Shown here one piece after another: positions 25,715 through 33,723 of a stretch of DNA of 64,000 nt. The stretch comes from Brevundimonas sp. (GTDB taxonomy: Bacteria > Pseudomonadota > Alphaproteobacteria > Caulobacterales > Caulobacteraceae). A program made the position numbers and the translations under genes. The notes beneath the pieces are model-generated. The model ran no database searches and had not been told where the DNA came from. It saw only the letters and a program-made list of their open reading frames with translations. How positions within the stretch are numbered: the stretch's first letter is position 1; the number at the start of each line of letters is the position of its first letter. The stretch covers positions 150,489 through 214,488 of the forward strand of contig QFQU01000010.1 in assembly GCA_003248965.1 (NCBI GenBank), in the 5' to 3' direction.

Positions 25715-25903
25715 GCGCCGGAGGGTTTCAGGTCGCGCCGCCCGGCCCCTGACCGTTTTCCTCCCATTCCTGTCATATCGCCAGTCTGGTTGTCCCGTCG
25801 TCGCGTTTTGCGCGATCTGTCCCGATTTGGCGCAATTCTCCTTTCCATAATTTCGCGGAACAGTGTTAAACATACCTGCGAGTCCGTGGAGGAGCGGGCG
25901 GGG

Positions 25904-26446
25904 GTGCTTGTGTTGTCAGACTATTCGATAGAGGCGGTCGAAACCGTCCACGTCGTCGGACGAGTGAAGTGGTTCGATCCGACAAAGGGCTATGGCTTCA
26001 TCGTCCCGGACGATCCGACCTTGACCGAATTGCGCGACGTGCTTCTGCACATTTCCAGCCTGCGCGACACCGGCCGCGAGACGGCGGACGAGGGCGCGCC
26101 CATCACCTGCCGCTGCGTCAAGCGCCCGAAGGGATGGCAGGCCATCGAGATTCTGGATCTGGGGCAGGGGGAGGGCGCTGGTCCCTCCAGTCGGTCAGAG
26201 GCCGTGTCCGCCCGACCGGCGTTCGACGACGACGTCCTGTTGGAACCGGCCATGGTCAAATGGTTCAATCGCGCCAAGGGCTACGGATTCGTCGTGCGTG
26301 ACGGCCAGGCCGGGGATATCTTCGTCCATATCGAAACCCTGCGACGCTGCGGTCTGGACGACCTCCTGCCCGGCGACCCGGTACGGGTTCGGTTCGCCAG
26401 CGGTCCCAAGGGGCTGGTGGTGGCGGATATCAGAACGGGCGGCTGA
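25904..26446 (+). CDS. Double cold-shock-domain protein
   Basis: 180 residues with two cold-shock domains. The first (about residues 18-70) has GRVKWFDPTKGYGFIVPD and LLHISSL; the second (about residues 112-178) has AMVKWFNRAKGYGFVV and DIFVHIETL. The RNP1 and RNP2 motifs are recognisable in both, so single-stranded nucleic acid binding is expected. GTG 25904 has a GGAGGAG site about 10 nt upstream; longer in-frame starts would cover the leader. Double-CSD proteins in Caulobacter respond to stationary phase or cold. The 190-bp leader contains an inverted repeat TTGCGC/GCGCAA (25808-25835). Confidence 0.9.
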   Translation: MLVLSDYSIEAVETVHVVGRVKWFDPTKGYGFIVPDDPTLTELRDVLLHISSLRDTGRETADEGAPITCRCVKRPKGWQAIEILDLGQGEGAGPSSRSEAVSARPAFDDDVLLEPAMVKWFNRAKGYGFVVRDGQAGDIFVHIETLRRCGLDDLLPGDPVRVRFASGPKGLVVADIRTGG

Positions 26447-26470
26447 AGGGCCCGCCCCAGGGAGGGGCGC

Positions 26471-26950
26471 ATGACCCGCGCGACACGACGTTTTGTTCTG
26501 GCCTGTATGACCGCATTGACCTTGGCGGGCTGCGCGGCCAAGGCGCCCGTGGGGCCCGACGGTCAGCCGCTGGAACGCCTGGCCATCGTCACCGCCTCTG
26601 GCGAGCACGCCTTCTGGGTCGAGATCGCGGACGAGGAGCTCGAGCGTCAGCGCGGCCTGATGTTCAGACCGCCCCTGGCCGACGACCGGGGCATGCTGTT
26701 CCAGTGGCCCGGGGAACCCGCCAGCGAAAAGAGCTTCTGGATGCGCAATACGCCCAGTTCGCTCGACATTCTCTATATCGATCCCCAGGGCCGGATCGTT
26801 TCCATCGCCAGCCACGCCACGCCTTTTTCGGAAACGCCTATTCCCTCCAACGGGGCGGCGAACGGCGTGTTGGAACTTCGCGCGGGCATGGCCGATCAGA
26901 TCGGCGCCAAGCCGGGCGATCGGGTTCTGCATCATTATTTCAAGCCTTGA
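26471..26950 (+). CDS. DUF192 family lipoprotein
   Basis: 159 residues with a signal peptide and lipobox LAGC (cysteine near residue 21). The DUF192 core is clear: ERQRGLMFR, GMLFQWP, SFWMRNTPSSLDILYID and GVLELRAG. The fold is a small beta barrel of unknown role, often secreted. The gene follows the cold-shock gene by 24 bp on the same strand. Confidence 0.9.
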   Translation: MTRATRRFVLACMTALTLAGCAAKAPVGPDGQPLERLAIVTASGEHAFWVEIADEELERQRGLMFRPPLADDRGMLFQWPGEPASEKSFWMRNTPSSLDILYIDPQGRIVSIASHATPFSETPIPSNGAANGVLELRAGMADQIGAKPGDRVLHHYFKP

Positions 26951-26995
26951 TTGCGGATCGCGGCTCGAAGTGGCAAGAGAGCGCTCCGTTCGGTC

Positions 26996-27072
<77 letters not shown>

Positions 27073-27149
27073 ATGGACGGCCGCTGGATTCCGTGTCCCG
27101 CGCGCGTTATGGCAGGTCCGCAGACCTGAGGATTGCTAAGGATTTCGCC

Positions 27150-27455
27150 ATGCTCGCCCGCATCTACCGCCCGGCCAAGACCGCGATGCAGTCAGGCAAG
27201 GCTAAGAGCCGCGACTGGCGCCTGGAGTTCGAACCGGCCTCGGCCCGGACCCTCGATCCCCTGATGGGCTGGACCAGTTCCACGGACATGAACGGCCAGG
27301 TCCGCCTGTCCTTCGAAACCAAGGAAGAGGCGGTCGCCTACGCCGAACGTCACGGCATTCCTTTCCGCCTGCATGAGCCGAACGAGCCGCCGCTCATCAT
27401 CAAGGCCTACGCCGACAACTTCGCCACCAACCGCAAGCAACCCTGGACGCACTGA
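27150..27455 (+). CDS. NDUFS4-like subunit of respiratory complex I
   Basis: 101 residues matching the ETC complex I subunit region (NDUFS4 / 18 kDa) family: ARIYRPAKTAMQSG, WRLEFEP, LDPLMGWTSSTDMNGQ and the tail KAYADNF. In alphaproteobacteria and mitochondria this accessory subunit stabilises NADH dehydrogenase. ATG 27150 has an AAGGA site. It stands between two tRNA genes, away from the nuo cluster, as is common for this gene. Confidence 0.92.
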   Translation: MLARIYRPAKTAMQSGKAKSRDWRLEFEPASARTLDPLMGWTSSTDMNGQVRLSFETKEEAVAYAERHGIPFRLHEPNEPPLIIKAYADNFATNRKQPWTH

Positions 27456-27467
27456 CCGGCGATCACG

Positions 27468-27544
27468 GCGCCCTTAGCTCAACCGGATAGAGCACCCGCC
27501 TTCTAAGCGGGATGTTGCAGGTTCGAGTCCTGCAGGGCGCGCCA
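27468..27544 (+). tRNA. tRNA-Arg (anticodon UCU)
   Basis: 77 nt with CCA. The acceptor GCGCCCT pairs with AGGGCGC, the anticodon stem CCCGC-CTTCTAA-GCGGG gives UCU, and the T arm is GCAGG-TTCGAGT-CCTGC. Confidence 0.97.
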
Positions 27545-27574
27545 GATTTCATGACGCTCGGCCCCGGAGGTTCG

Positions 27575-28525
27575 ATGTCATCCCCCCACGGCCTCTATAG
27601 GATCGCCGCCCTCTATCGGTTCGCCGCCGTGGCGGATTGCGAGGCGGTCAGAGCGCGGCTTCAGGCGCTGTGCGAGGCGGGAGAGGTGAGGGGCACCCTG
27701 CTGGTGGCGCGCGAGGGCCTGAACGGCACCATCGCAGGTCCGCAGGCCGGCATCGACGCGGTCGTAGCCGCCATCCGAGCCATGCCGGGCTTCGATGCGC
27801 TTGAGGTCAAATACGCCTGGGCGGACGCGCCGCCGTTCCTGAGGCTCAAGGTCCGCGTCAAGGCGGAGATCGTCACCATGGGCCAGCCGAATCTGGACCC
27901 GGCGACCAACGCCGGCGCCTATGTCTCGCCGGCCGATTGGAACGCCCTGATCGCCGATCCCGAAACCCTGGTGATCGATACGCGCAACACCTACGAGGGC
28001 CGGATCGGCGCTTTCGAAGGGGCGGTGCAGCCCGACACCGACAGTTTCCGCGACTTTCCCGACTGGTTCCGCACCGAAGGCCAGGCTCTGTTGGATGCTC
28101 GCCGACCGAAACGCGTCGCCATGTACTGCACGGGCGGCATCCGCTGCGAAAAATCGACGGCCTTTCTGAAAGCCGAAGGAATCGAGGCCGTTTACCATCT
28201 TCAGGGCGGCATCTTGAACTATCTTGAGACAGTGGATGAAGCCGACAGCCTATGGCGCGGCGAATGTTTCGTTTTCGATGAACGCGTGTCGGTCGGCCAT
28301 GGCCTGAAACAAGGCAATCATAGCCTGTGCCGGGCCTGTCGCATGCCGACCGACGCCGCAGGTCGAGCGTCTGCGCATTACGTCGAAGGCGTCAGCTGCG
28401 ATCACTGCTGGTCGGCGCGCGACGCCGAACAACGCGAACGCTACGCCGAACGTCAGCGCCAGGTCGAAATCGCGCGCCAACGCGGTCTCACTCACATCGG
28501 CGTACGGCAGGGCGACGATAGCTAG
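27575..28525 (+). CDS. trhO: TrhO, tRNA uridine-34 5-hydroxylase (rhodanese family)
   Basis: 316 residues. The N-terminal part (GTLLVAREGLNGTIAG) and the rhodanese domain with catalytic-loop sequence CTGGIRCEKST are those of TrhO/YceA, which forms 5-hydroxyuridine at the wobble position of some tRNAs using molecular oxygen. The C-terminus carries a Cys-rich region (LCRACRMP, then SCDHCW). ATG 27575 has GGAGG five bases upstream. It directly follows tRNA-Arg. Confidence 0.93.
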   Translation: MSSPHGLYRIAALYRFAAVADCEAVRARLQALCEAGEVRGTLLVAREGLNGTIAGPQAGIDAVVAAIRAMPGFDALEVKYAWADAPPFLRLKVRVKAEIVTMGQPNLDPATNAGAYVSPADWNALIADPETLVIDTRNTYEGRIGAFEGAVQPDTDSFRDFPDWFRTEGQALLDARRPKRVAMYCTGGIRCEKSTAFLKAEGIEAVYHLQGGILNYLETVDEADSLWRGECFVFDERVSVGHGLKQGNHSLCRACRMPTDAAGRASAHYVEGVSCDHCWSARDAEQRERYAERQRQVEIARQRGLTHIGVRQGDDS

Positions 28526-28585
28526 GGCTACAACGGCTCCAATATCTATCGTCTAAGATATATTATGCGAAATAACATGCCGCCC

Positions 28586-29422
28586 TCATTGAGGCGGATA
28601 CTGAATCCATAACTCTCTCAATGCCTTCGGCAGGATTTCCGGCAGGTCTTCCGAGATCAGACCTGGACCGAACACCGATGCGGCTGCGCTGTGCAGCCAT
28701 ACGGCGGCGCTGGCGGCGTCGAAGCTGGACATGCGTTCGGCGATCAGCCCGCCGATCATGCCGGCCAGGACGTCGCCGGTTCCGGCGGTGGCCAGCCATG
28801 GCGAACCGTTGATGTTGCGGCGGGCGCGACCGTCCGGCGATGCGACGATGGTCTGGGCGCCTTTCAGCACGACCACGGCCTGAGCGCGTCGAGCAGCCTC
28901 CATGGCGGCCTTTTCGCGGCCCTGGTTCAGCAATCCGGGAAACAGCCGCTCGAACTCGCCTTCATGAGGCGTCAGGACGTCGTCGCGGTCCACAAGGGCG
29001 AACAACTCAGCGGCGCGACCCTTGAACATCGTCAGGGCGTCGGCGTCGATCACCAGCACGGCGCCGCTCATAGCTACGGCCTGAAGATTGGCGACCGTGG
29101 CGTCGTCCAAGCCCGCCGCCGGTCCGATGACGACGGCGTCCGCCATCTCGACCTCGCGGCCCAGAGCGTCGGCCGAGGCGAACGGCGTCAGCATGACGGC
29201 CTCGATCGCCGGCGCGATGACCGAGACCGCGTCCGGCGGACACAGAATACGCACCACGCCCGCGCCGATGCGCAGGCCCGCGCGCGCCGCCAGCCGCGCC
29301 GCACCCGTCTGATGCGCCTTGCCCGACACCACCACCAACCGACCGCGCGCATGCTTGTGCGTGTCAGGCCCCGGCCAGGGCAGAAAATTGCGCCACAGCG
29401 CCGGATCGTTGGTTTCAATCAT
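28586..29422 (-). CDS. nnrD: ADP/ATP-dependent NAD(P)H-hydrate dehydratase
   Basis: 278 residues corresponding to the carbohydrate-kinase-like repair domain: GRLVVVSGKAHQTGAARLAARA, DADALTMF, LTPHEGEFERLF, VVLKGAQTIV and GTGDVLAGMIGGLIAE with the catalytic aspartate in GTGD. It dehydrates damaged NAD(P)H hydrates. The epimerase half (NnrE), fused in many bacteria, is absent from this protein and from the window. It is divergent from glnB, with 114 bp between. Confidence 0.92.
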   Translation of the reverse strand: MIETNDPALWRNFLPWPGPDTHKHARGRLVVVSGKAHQTGAARLAARAGLRIGAGVVRILCPPDAVSVIAPAIEAVMLTPFASADALGREVEMADAVVIGPAAGLDDATVANLQAVAMSGAVLVIDADALTMFKGRAAELFALVDRDDVLTPHEGEFERLFPGLLNQGREKAAMEAARRAQAVVVLKGAQTIVASPDGRARRNINGSPWLATAGTGDVLAGMIGGLIAERMSSFDAASAAVWLHSAAASVFGPGLISEDLPEILPKALRELWIQYPPQ

Positions 29423-29536
29423 CAGAGCCCCGACAATCCGTGTTTCTTCTGCGAAAACTGCTTGCTTTCAGCGGCCTTGCCGTGTCCCATTCCCGCCCGA
29501 GCGCCGCTATTTTCCGTGCGCCGCTCAGGGGTCGCC

Positions 29537-29875
29537 ATGAAGAAAATCGAAGCCATCATCAAGCCTTTCAAGCTGGATGACGTCAAGGAAGCGCTCCAGG
29601 ACGTGGGCGTGCAAGGCATGACGGTGCTGGAGGCCAAGGGATATGGCCGCCAGAAAGGTCATTCGGAACTGTATCGCGGGGCCGAATACGTCATCGACTT
29701 CCTGCCCAAGATCAAGATCGAGGTCGTCGTCGCCAACGACCTCGCGCCCGCCGTCGTCGAGGCCATCCAGACCTCGGCGCGCACCGGCAAGATCGGCGAC
29801 GGCAAGATCTTCGTCTCCGACGTGGCCGATGTGATCCGCATCCGCACCGGCGAGACCGGAGCCCAGGCCGTCTGA
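29537..29875 (+). CDS. glnB: Nitrogen regulatory protein P-II (GlnB)
   Basis: 112 residues. The T-loop sequence ELYRGAEYVID holds Tyr51, the uridylylation site; KIEAIIKPFKLDDVKEAL and GKIGDGKIFV are P-II signatures. The trimer senses 2-oxoglutarate, ATP/ADP and, through uridylylation, glutamine. The gene is followed by glnA after 85 bp, the usual alphaproteobacterial operon. ATG 29537 gives the exact family length. Confidence 0.98.
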   Translation: MKKIEAIIKPFKLDDVKEALQDVGVQGMTVLEAKGYGRQKGHSELYRGAEYVIDFLPKIKIEVVVANDLAPAVVEAIQTSARTGKIGDGKIFVSDVADVIRIRTGETGAQAV

Positions 29876-29960
29876 TCACGACTACCCCTCCCCTGGCCCT
29901 CGGCCCCCGGGTCGTCGGTCGGGTTCCTCCCCAAAACGACCAAGAACAGGACCCACGAGA

Positions 29961-31367
29961 ATGAGCGCCAGCAAGATCCTTAAAGAGATCAAGGAGAACG
30001 ATGTCGAATACGTCGACATCCGCTTCACCGACACGCGCGGCAAGCTGCAGCATGTCACCTTCGACATCGACCTGGTCGACGAAGACTTCCTGAACGAAGG
30101 CACGATGTTCGACGGTTCGTCGATCGCCGGCTGGAAGGCCATCAACGAGTCCGACATGCTGCTGAAGCCGGACCTGACCACGGCCTACATCGACCCCTTC
30201 TATCAGCAGAAGACGATGTTCCTGTTCTGCGACGTGCTGAACCCCGACACCAACGAACCCTATAACCGCGACAGCCGCTCTATGGCCAAGAAGGCCTTGG
30301 CCTATGTCCAGTCGTCGGGCGTGGGCGATCAGGTCTATTTCGGCCCTGAAGCCGAGTTCTTCATCTTCGACGATGTGCGCTGGTCGACCCAACCGCACGA
30401 CACCGGCTACGCTTTCGATTCGACGGAACTGCCCGCCAACACGGGCTCGGAATACTCCGAAGGCAACATGGGCCACCGCCCTGGACCGAAGGGCGGCTAT
30501 TTCCCGGTCAATCCGGTCGACAGCGGCCAGGACCTGCGCGGCGAGATGCTGGCGGTCATGCGCGACCTGGGCCTGCAGCCCGAAAAGCACCACCACGAGG
30601 TGGCGCCGGCCCAACACGAACTGGGTCTGAAGTTCTCGGACCTGCTGACCATGGCCGACCGGCTTCAGCTCTACAAATACGTCATCCACAACGTCGCCGC
30701 CGCCTATGGCAAGACCGCGACCTTCATGGCCAAGCCCATGTTCGGCGACAACGGCTCGGGCATGCACGTGCACCAGTCGATCTGGCGCGACGGCAAGCCC
30801 CTGTTCGCAGGCGACAAATACGCCGGCCTGTCGCAGGAGTGTCTGTGGTACATCGGCGGCATCATCAAGCACGCCAAGGCCATCAACGCCTTCTCCAACT
30901 CGACCACCAACAGCTACAAGCGTCTGGTGCCGGGCTATGAGGCGCCGGTGAAACTGGCTTATTCGGCGCGCAACCGTTCGGCCTCGATCCGCATCCCGCA
31001 CGTGTCGTCGCCCAAGGCCAAGCGTCTGGAAGCCCGCTTCCCCGATCCGATGGGCAACCCCTATCTGACGTTCGTGGCCCTGCTGATGGCGGGTCTGGAC
31101 GGCATCGAGAACCGCATCGATCCGGGCGCGCCCGCCGACAAGAACCTCTACGACCTGCCGCCGGAAGAGCGCGGTTCCATCCCCGAGGTCTGCGGCTCGC
31201 TGAAGGAAGCGCTGGAGAGCCTCGACAAGGACCGCGCCTTCCTCAAGAAGGGCGGCGTCATGGACGACGACTTCATCGACGCCTACATCGCGCTGAAGGA
31301 AGAAGAAGTCGCTCGCCTGCAGCTGCATCCGCACCCGGTCGAGTTCGACATGTACTATAGCTGCTGA
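29961..31367 (+). CDS. glnA: Glutamine synthetase type I
   Basis: 468 residues, cytoplasmic dodecamer that condenses glutamate and ammonia with ATP. Key motifs are MFDGSSIAGW, GPEAEFFIFD, the GDNGSGMHVHQS ATP region and KNRSASIR-type YSARNRSASIR. Tyr397 in NLYDLP is the adenylylation site, so the enzyme should be regulated by GlnE through GlnB. It is followed closely by a strong terminator. Confidence 0.98.
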   Translation: MSASKILKEIKENDVEYVDIRFTDTRGKLQHVTFDIDLVDEDFLNEGTMFDGSSIAGWKAINESDMLLKPDLTTAYIDPFYQQKTMFLFCDVLNPDTNEPYNRDSRSMAKKALAYVQSSGVGDQVYFGPEAEFFIFDDVRWSTQPHDTGYAFDSTELPANTGSEYSEGNMGHRPGPKGGYFPVNPVDSGQDLRGEMLAVMRDLGLQPEKHHHEVAPAQHELGLKFSDLLTMADRLQLYKYVIHNVAAAYGKTATFMAKPMFGDNGSGMHVHQSIWRDGKPLFAGDKYAGLSQECLWYIGGIIKHAKAINAFSNSTTNSYKRLVPGYEAPVKLAYSARNRSASIRIPHVSSPKAKRLEARFPDPMGNPYLTFVALLMAGLDGIENRIDPGAPADKNLYDLPPEERGSIPEVCGSLKEALESLDKDRAFLKKGGVMDDDFIDAYIALKEEEVARLQLHPHPVEFDMYYSC

Positions 31368-31390
31368 TCCTCGGATCAGGTTGAAAAGCG

Positions 31391-31422
31391 AAAGGCCGGA
31401 CGAGCGATCGTCCGGCCTTTTT
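31391..31422. terminator. Bidirectional terminator between glnA and tatC
   Basis: AAAGGCCGGACGA (31391-31403) pairs perfectly with TCGTCCGGCCTTT (31408-31420) around a GCGA loop. TTT follows on the plus strand and AAA flanks the other side, so it can end both glnA and the tat operon. Confidence 0.9.
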
Positions 31423-31473
31423 GCTGCTTCATGGAATATCGAAACCCGTCAGGCGCAGGCTTCGGCAGTCGTT

Positions 31474-32361
31474 TCAGGCGACTTCGGCTTCCAAGGCGTC
31501 GGTCTTCTTGCGGCGCAGTTCGATGATGCGCACGCACCAGATCGAGACCTCGTAGAGCAGCACCATGGGCAGGGCCAGCATCAACTGGCTGATGGGATCG
31601 GGCGGGGTCACGACGGCGGCGACCACGACCACGGCGACGATGGCGTAGCGCCGGCTCTGAGCCATCAGCTTGGAGTTGATCAGGCCGGCCAGACCCAGGA
31701 GCGTCATAACGACCGGCAGTTGGAAACACAGGCCGAAGGCCAGAATCAGCGCCGTCACCAGGTTCAGATAGTCCGACACCTTGGGCAGCAGTTCGGCCGC
31801 AACCCCCTCCCCGATGATCTGCTGGCTCAGTGAGAACCACATCACGAAGGGCAGCATGACGTAATAGACCAGGGCCGCGCCTAGGACGAACAGCACCGGC
31901 GCGGCGATCAGGAACGGCAGGAAGGCGCCGCGCTCGTTGCGATACAGGCCGGGCGCGACGAAGCGGTACAACTGCCAGGCCAGGACCGGAAAGGCCACGA
32001 TCACGGCGCCCAGCCCCGCCAGCTTCATCTTGGTGAACAGGATTTCCAGCGGCGCAGTATAGATGAGCTTGACCGTATTGTGGTCGACGTCCGGCACGGG
32101 GATCAGCCCCGCCGTCCCCAGGATCAGGTTGAACGGTGACACATGGCCGTGCGGCCCCACCGTCTGGTGGAAGGCGGCGGACACCACATAGGGCTTCACC
32201 AGAAACAGATACAGCGTCTCGGAAAAGGCGAAACAGCCGATGAAGGCGATGATGAAGGCGATGACGCAGATCAGCAGCCGCGACCGCAGCTCGATCAGAT
32301 GATCCATCAAGGGCGCGCGCGACGCTTCGATCTCGGCCTCGTCACGATCAAAGGAGGTCAA
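31474..32361 (-). CDS. tatC: TatC, twin-arginine translocase receptor subunit
   Basis: 295 residues with six membrane segments. The start (EASRAPLMDHLIELRSRLL) and FQLPVVMTLLGLAGLI are the conserved TatC regions. TatC binds twin-arginine signal peptides with TatB. Its ATG overlaps the tatB stop (ATGA). The C-terminal tail is acidic and short. Confidence 0.97.
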   Translation of the reverse strand: MTSFDRDEAEIEASRAPLMDHLIELRSRLLICVIAFIIAFIGCFAFSETLYLFLVKPYVVSAAFHQTVGPHGHVSPFNLILGTAGLIPVPDVDHNTVKLIYTAPLEILFTKMKLAGLGAVIVAFPVLAWQLYRFVAPGLYRNERGAFLPFLIAAPVLFVLGAALVYYVMLPFVMWFSLSQQIIGEGVAAELLPKVSDYLNLVTALILAFGLCFQLPVVMTLLGLAGLINSKLMAQSRRYAIVAVVVVAAVVTPPDPISQLMLALPMVLLYEVSIWCVRIIELRRKKTDALEAEVA

Positions 32362-32918
32362 AGCTCGGCGGCCTTCTTGCGCGTGACCTTGGGCTTGGCG
32401 GCCGGGGTCGTCTTGACGGCGGGTTTAGCCGCCGAGGTCTTGGCCTTTGCGGGCGTCTTGCGGGCCGCGGGCTTGGCGTCTGTGGTCTTGGGCGACGCCC
32501 GTTTCGCTTTGGGCTTGGCGACCGCCGCCGGCTCAGGCGTCGCGGTATCGGGCCATTCCGGCGCCGCTGGCGTCATGACCGGCTCGGGCAAGGCGGCCGG
32601 ATCGACCGATGAGGTCGTGGGTCCGGTCAGACCGGCGTTGATCTCCTTGAAGGCCGCGTCGGCCTGGTGCCCGAGAGGGTACATCCCCTGCCCCGTCCGC
32701 AGCGCCTCGACCTCCTTGCGCAATTCGTCCAGTTCGGACTGACGCGCCATTTCGTCGAAACTGGCGCGGAACTCATTGGCCATCGCGCGCGCCTTGCCGA
32801 CCATCTGGCCGACACGACGCATCAGGATCGGCAAATCCTTTGGCCCCACCACAAGCAGGGCCACCAGGCCGATCACCAGAATTTCGAATCCCCCGACTCC
32901 GGGGCCGAGCCCGCCCAT
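32358..32918 (-). CDS. tatB: TatB, twin-arginine translocase subunit
   Basis: 186 residues. A single N-terminal helix (FEILVIGLVALLVVGPKDLP) and the amphipathic helix (VGQMVGKARAMANEFRASFDEM) identify TatB. The C-terminal half, about 80 residues, is an Ala/Lys/Pro-rich tail (for example KPKAKRASPKTTDAKPAARK) that resembles histone H1-like repeats and is probably disordered. The gene lies between tatA and tatC. Confidence 0.95.
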   Translation of the reverse strand: MGGLGPGVGGFEILVIGLVALLVVGPKDLPILMRRVGQMVGKARAMANEFRASFDEMARQSELDELRKEVEALRTGQGMYPLGHQADAAFKEINAGLTGPTTSSVDPAALPEPVMTPAAPEWPDTATPEPAAVAKPKAKRASPKTTDAKPAARKTPAKAKTSAAKPAVKTTPAAKPKVTRKKAAEL

Positions 32919-32941
32919 GCGGCAGCCCTTTCAGACGGCGG

Positions 32942-33160
32942 TCAGCGCTTCAGTTCTTCTTTTTCCGTGTCCGTGCGCGGCAGGGAGCTGACGCCGTCCT
33001 GCGGGCCGTCCTTCTTGCCGTCGTCCGACAGGCCGTCCTTGAAGGCGCGAATGCCCTTGGCCGCATCTCCCATGATGCTGGACAGCTTGCCACGTCCGCC
33101 GAACAGGACGGCGACCACGACAATGACGATGGCCCAGTGCCAGATGCTCATGGAGCCCAT
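32942..33160 (-). CDS. tatA: TatA, twin-arginine translocase pore subunit
   Basis: 72 residues. The N-terminal helix (SIWHWAIVIVVVAVLFGGRGKL) is followed by an amphipathic helix (MGDAAKGIRAFKDGL) and a charged tail, the TatA layout. The in-frame ATG three codons downstream is an alternative start. First gene of tatABC; about 110 bp separate it from divergent rnhA. Confidence 0.95.
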   Translation of the reverse strand: MGSMSIWHWAIVIVVVAVLFGGRGKLSSIMGDAAKGIRAFKDGLSDDGKKDGPQDGVSSLPRTDTEKEELKR

Positions 33161-33270
33161 GGCGTAATCTCCTCACGGGGATCGGTCATCGATCCCATCC
33201 ACTCTTATTCGACCCGCATATAGGCGCAGTCATGGCGTCCCGCCAAGGGAGGCTGTAGGCCTGCGCGACC

Positions 33271-33723
33271 ATGAGTCCTTCCAATCACGTCATCATCCAC
33301 ACCGACGGCGCCTGCAAGGGCAATCCCGGCCCCGGCGGCTGGGGCGCCGTGCTTCAGGCGGGCGGCGGTCATGAAAAGGAACTGTGGGGCGGCGAGGCCA
33401 ACACCACCAACAACCGCATGGAGCTGATGGCCGCCATCATGGCGCTTGAGGCCCTGAAGCGGCCCTGCAAGGTCGAACTGCATACCGACAGCAAATATGT
33501 CATGCAGGGAATCACGGAATGGATGCGCGGCTGGAAGGCGCGCGGCTGGCTGACCGCCGACAAGAAGCCGGTGAAGAACGCCGACCTGTGGCAAAGGCTG
33601 GACGCCGCTCGCGCCCGCCACGAGGTCAGATGGCGCTGGGTTAAGGGTCACGCCGGCCATGAATTGAATGAACGCGCGGACCAATTGGCCAATCGCGGGG
33701 TGGCGGCGCTGAAGGCGCGCTAG
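33271..33723 (+). CDS. rnhA: Ribonuclease HI
   Basis: 150 residues. The catalytic acidic residues lie in IHTDGACKGNPGPGGWG (Asp12), NNRMELMAA (Glu51), HTDSKYV (Asp73) and NERADQLAN. It degrades RNA in RNA-DNA hybrids. The stop overlaps that of the convergent MFS gene (CTAG). Confidence 0.97.
   Translation: MSPSNHVIIHTDGACKGNPGPGGWGAVLQAGGGHEKELWGGEANTTNNRMELMAAIMALEALKRPCKVELHTDSKYVMQGITEWMRGWKARGWLTADKKPVKNADLWQRLDAARARHEVRWRWVKGHAGHELNERADQLANRGVAALKAR

Noticed and set aside
29712..31334. 540-codon minus-strand frame opposite glnA
   Set aside because: Shadow of glnA; Val/Gly/Arg-rich with no recognisable domain.
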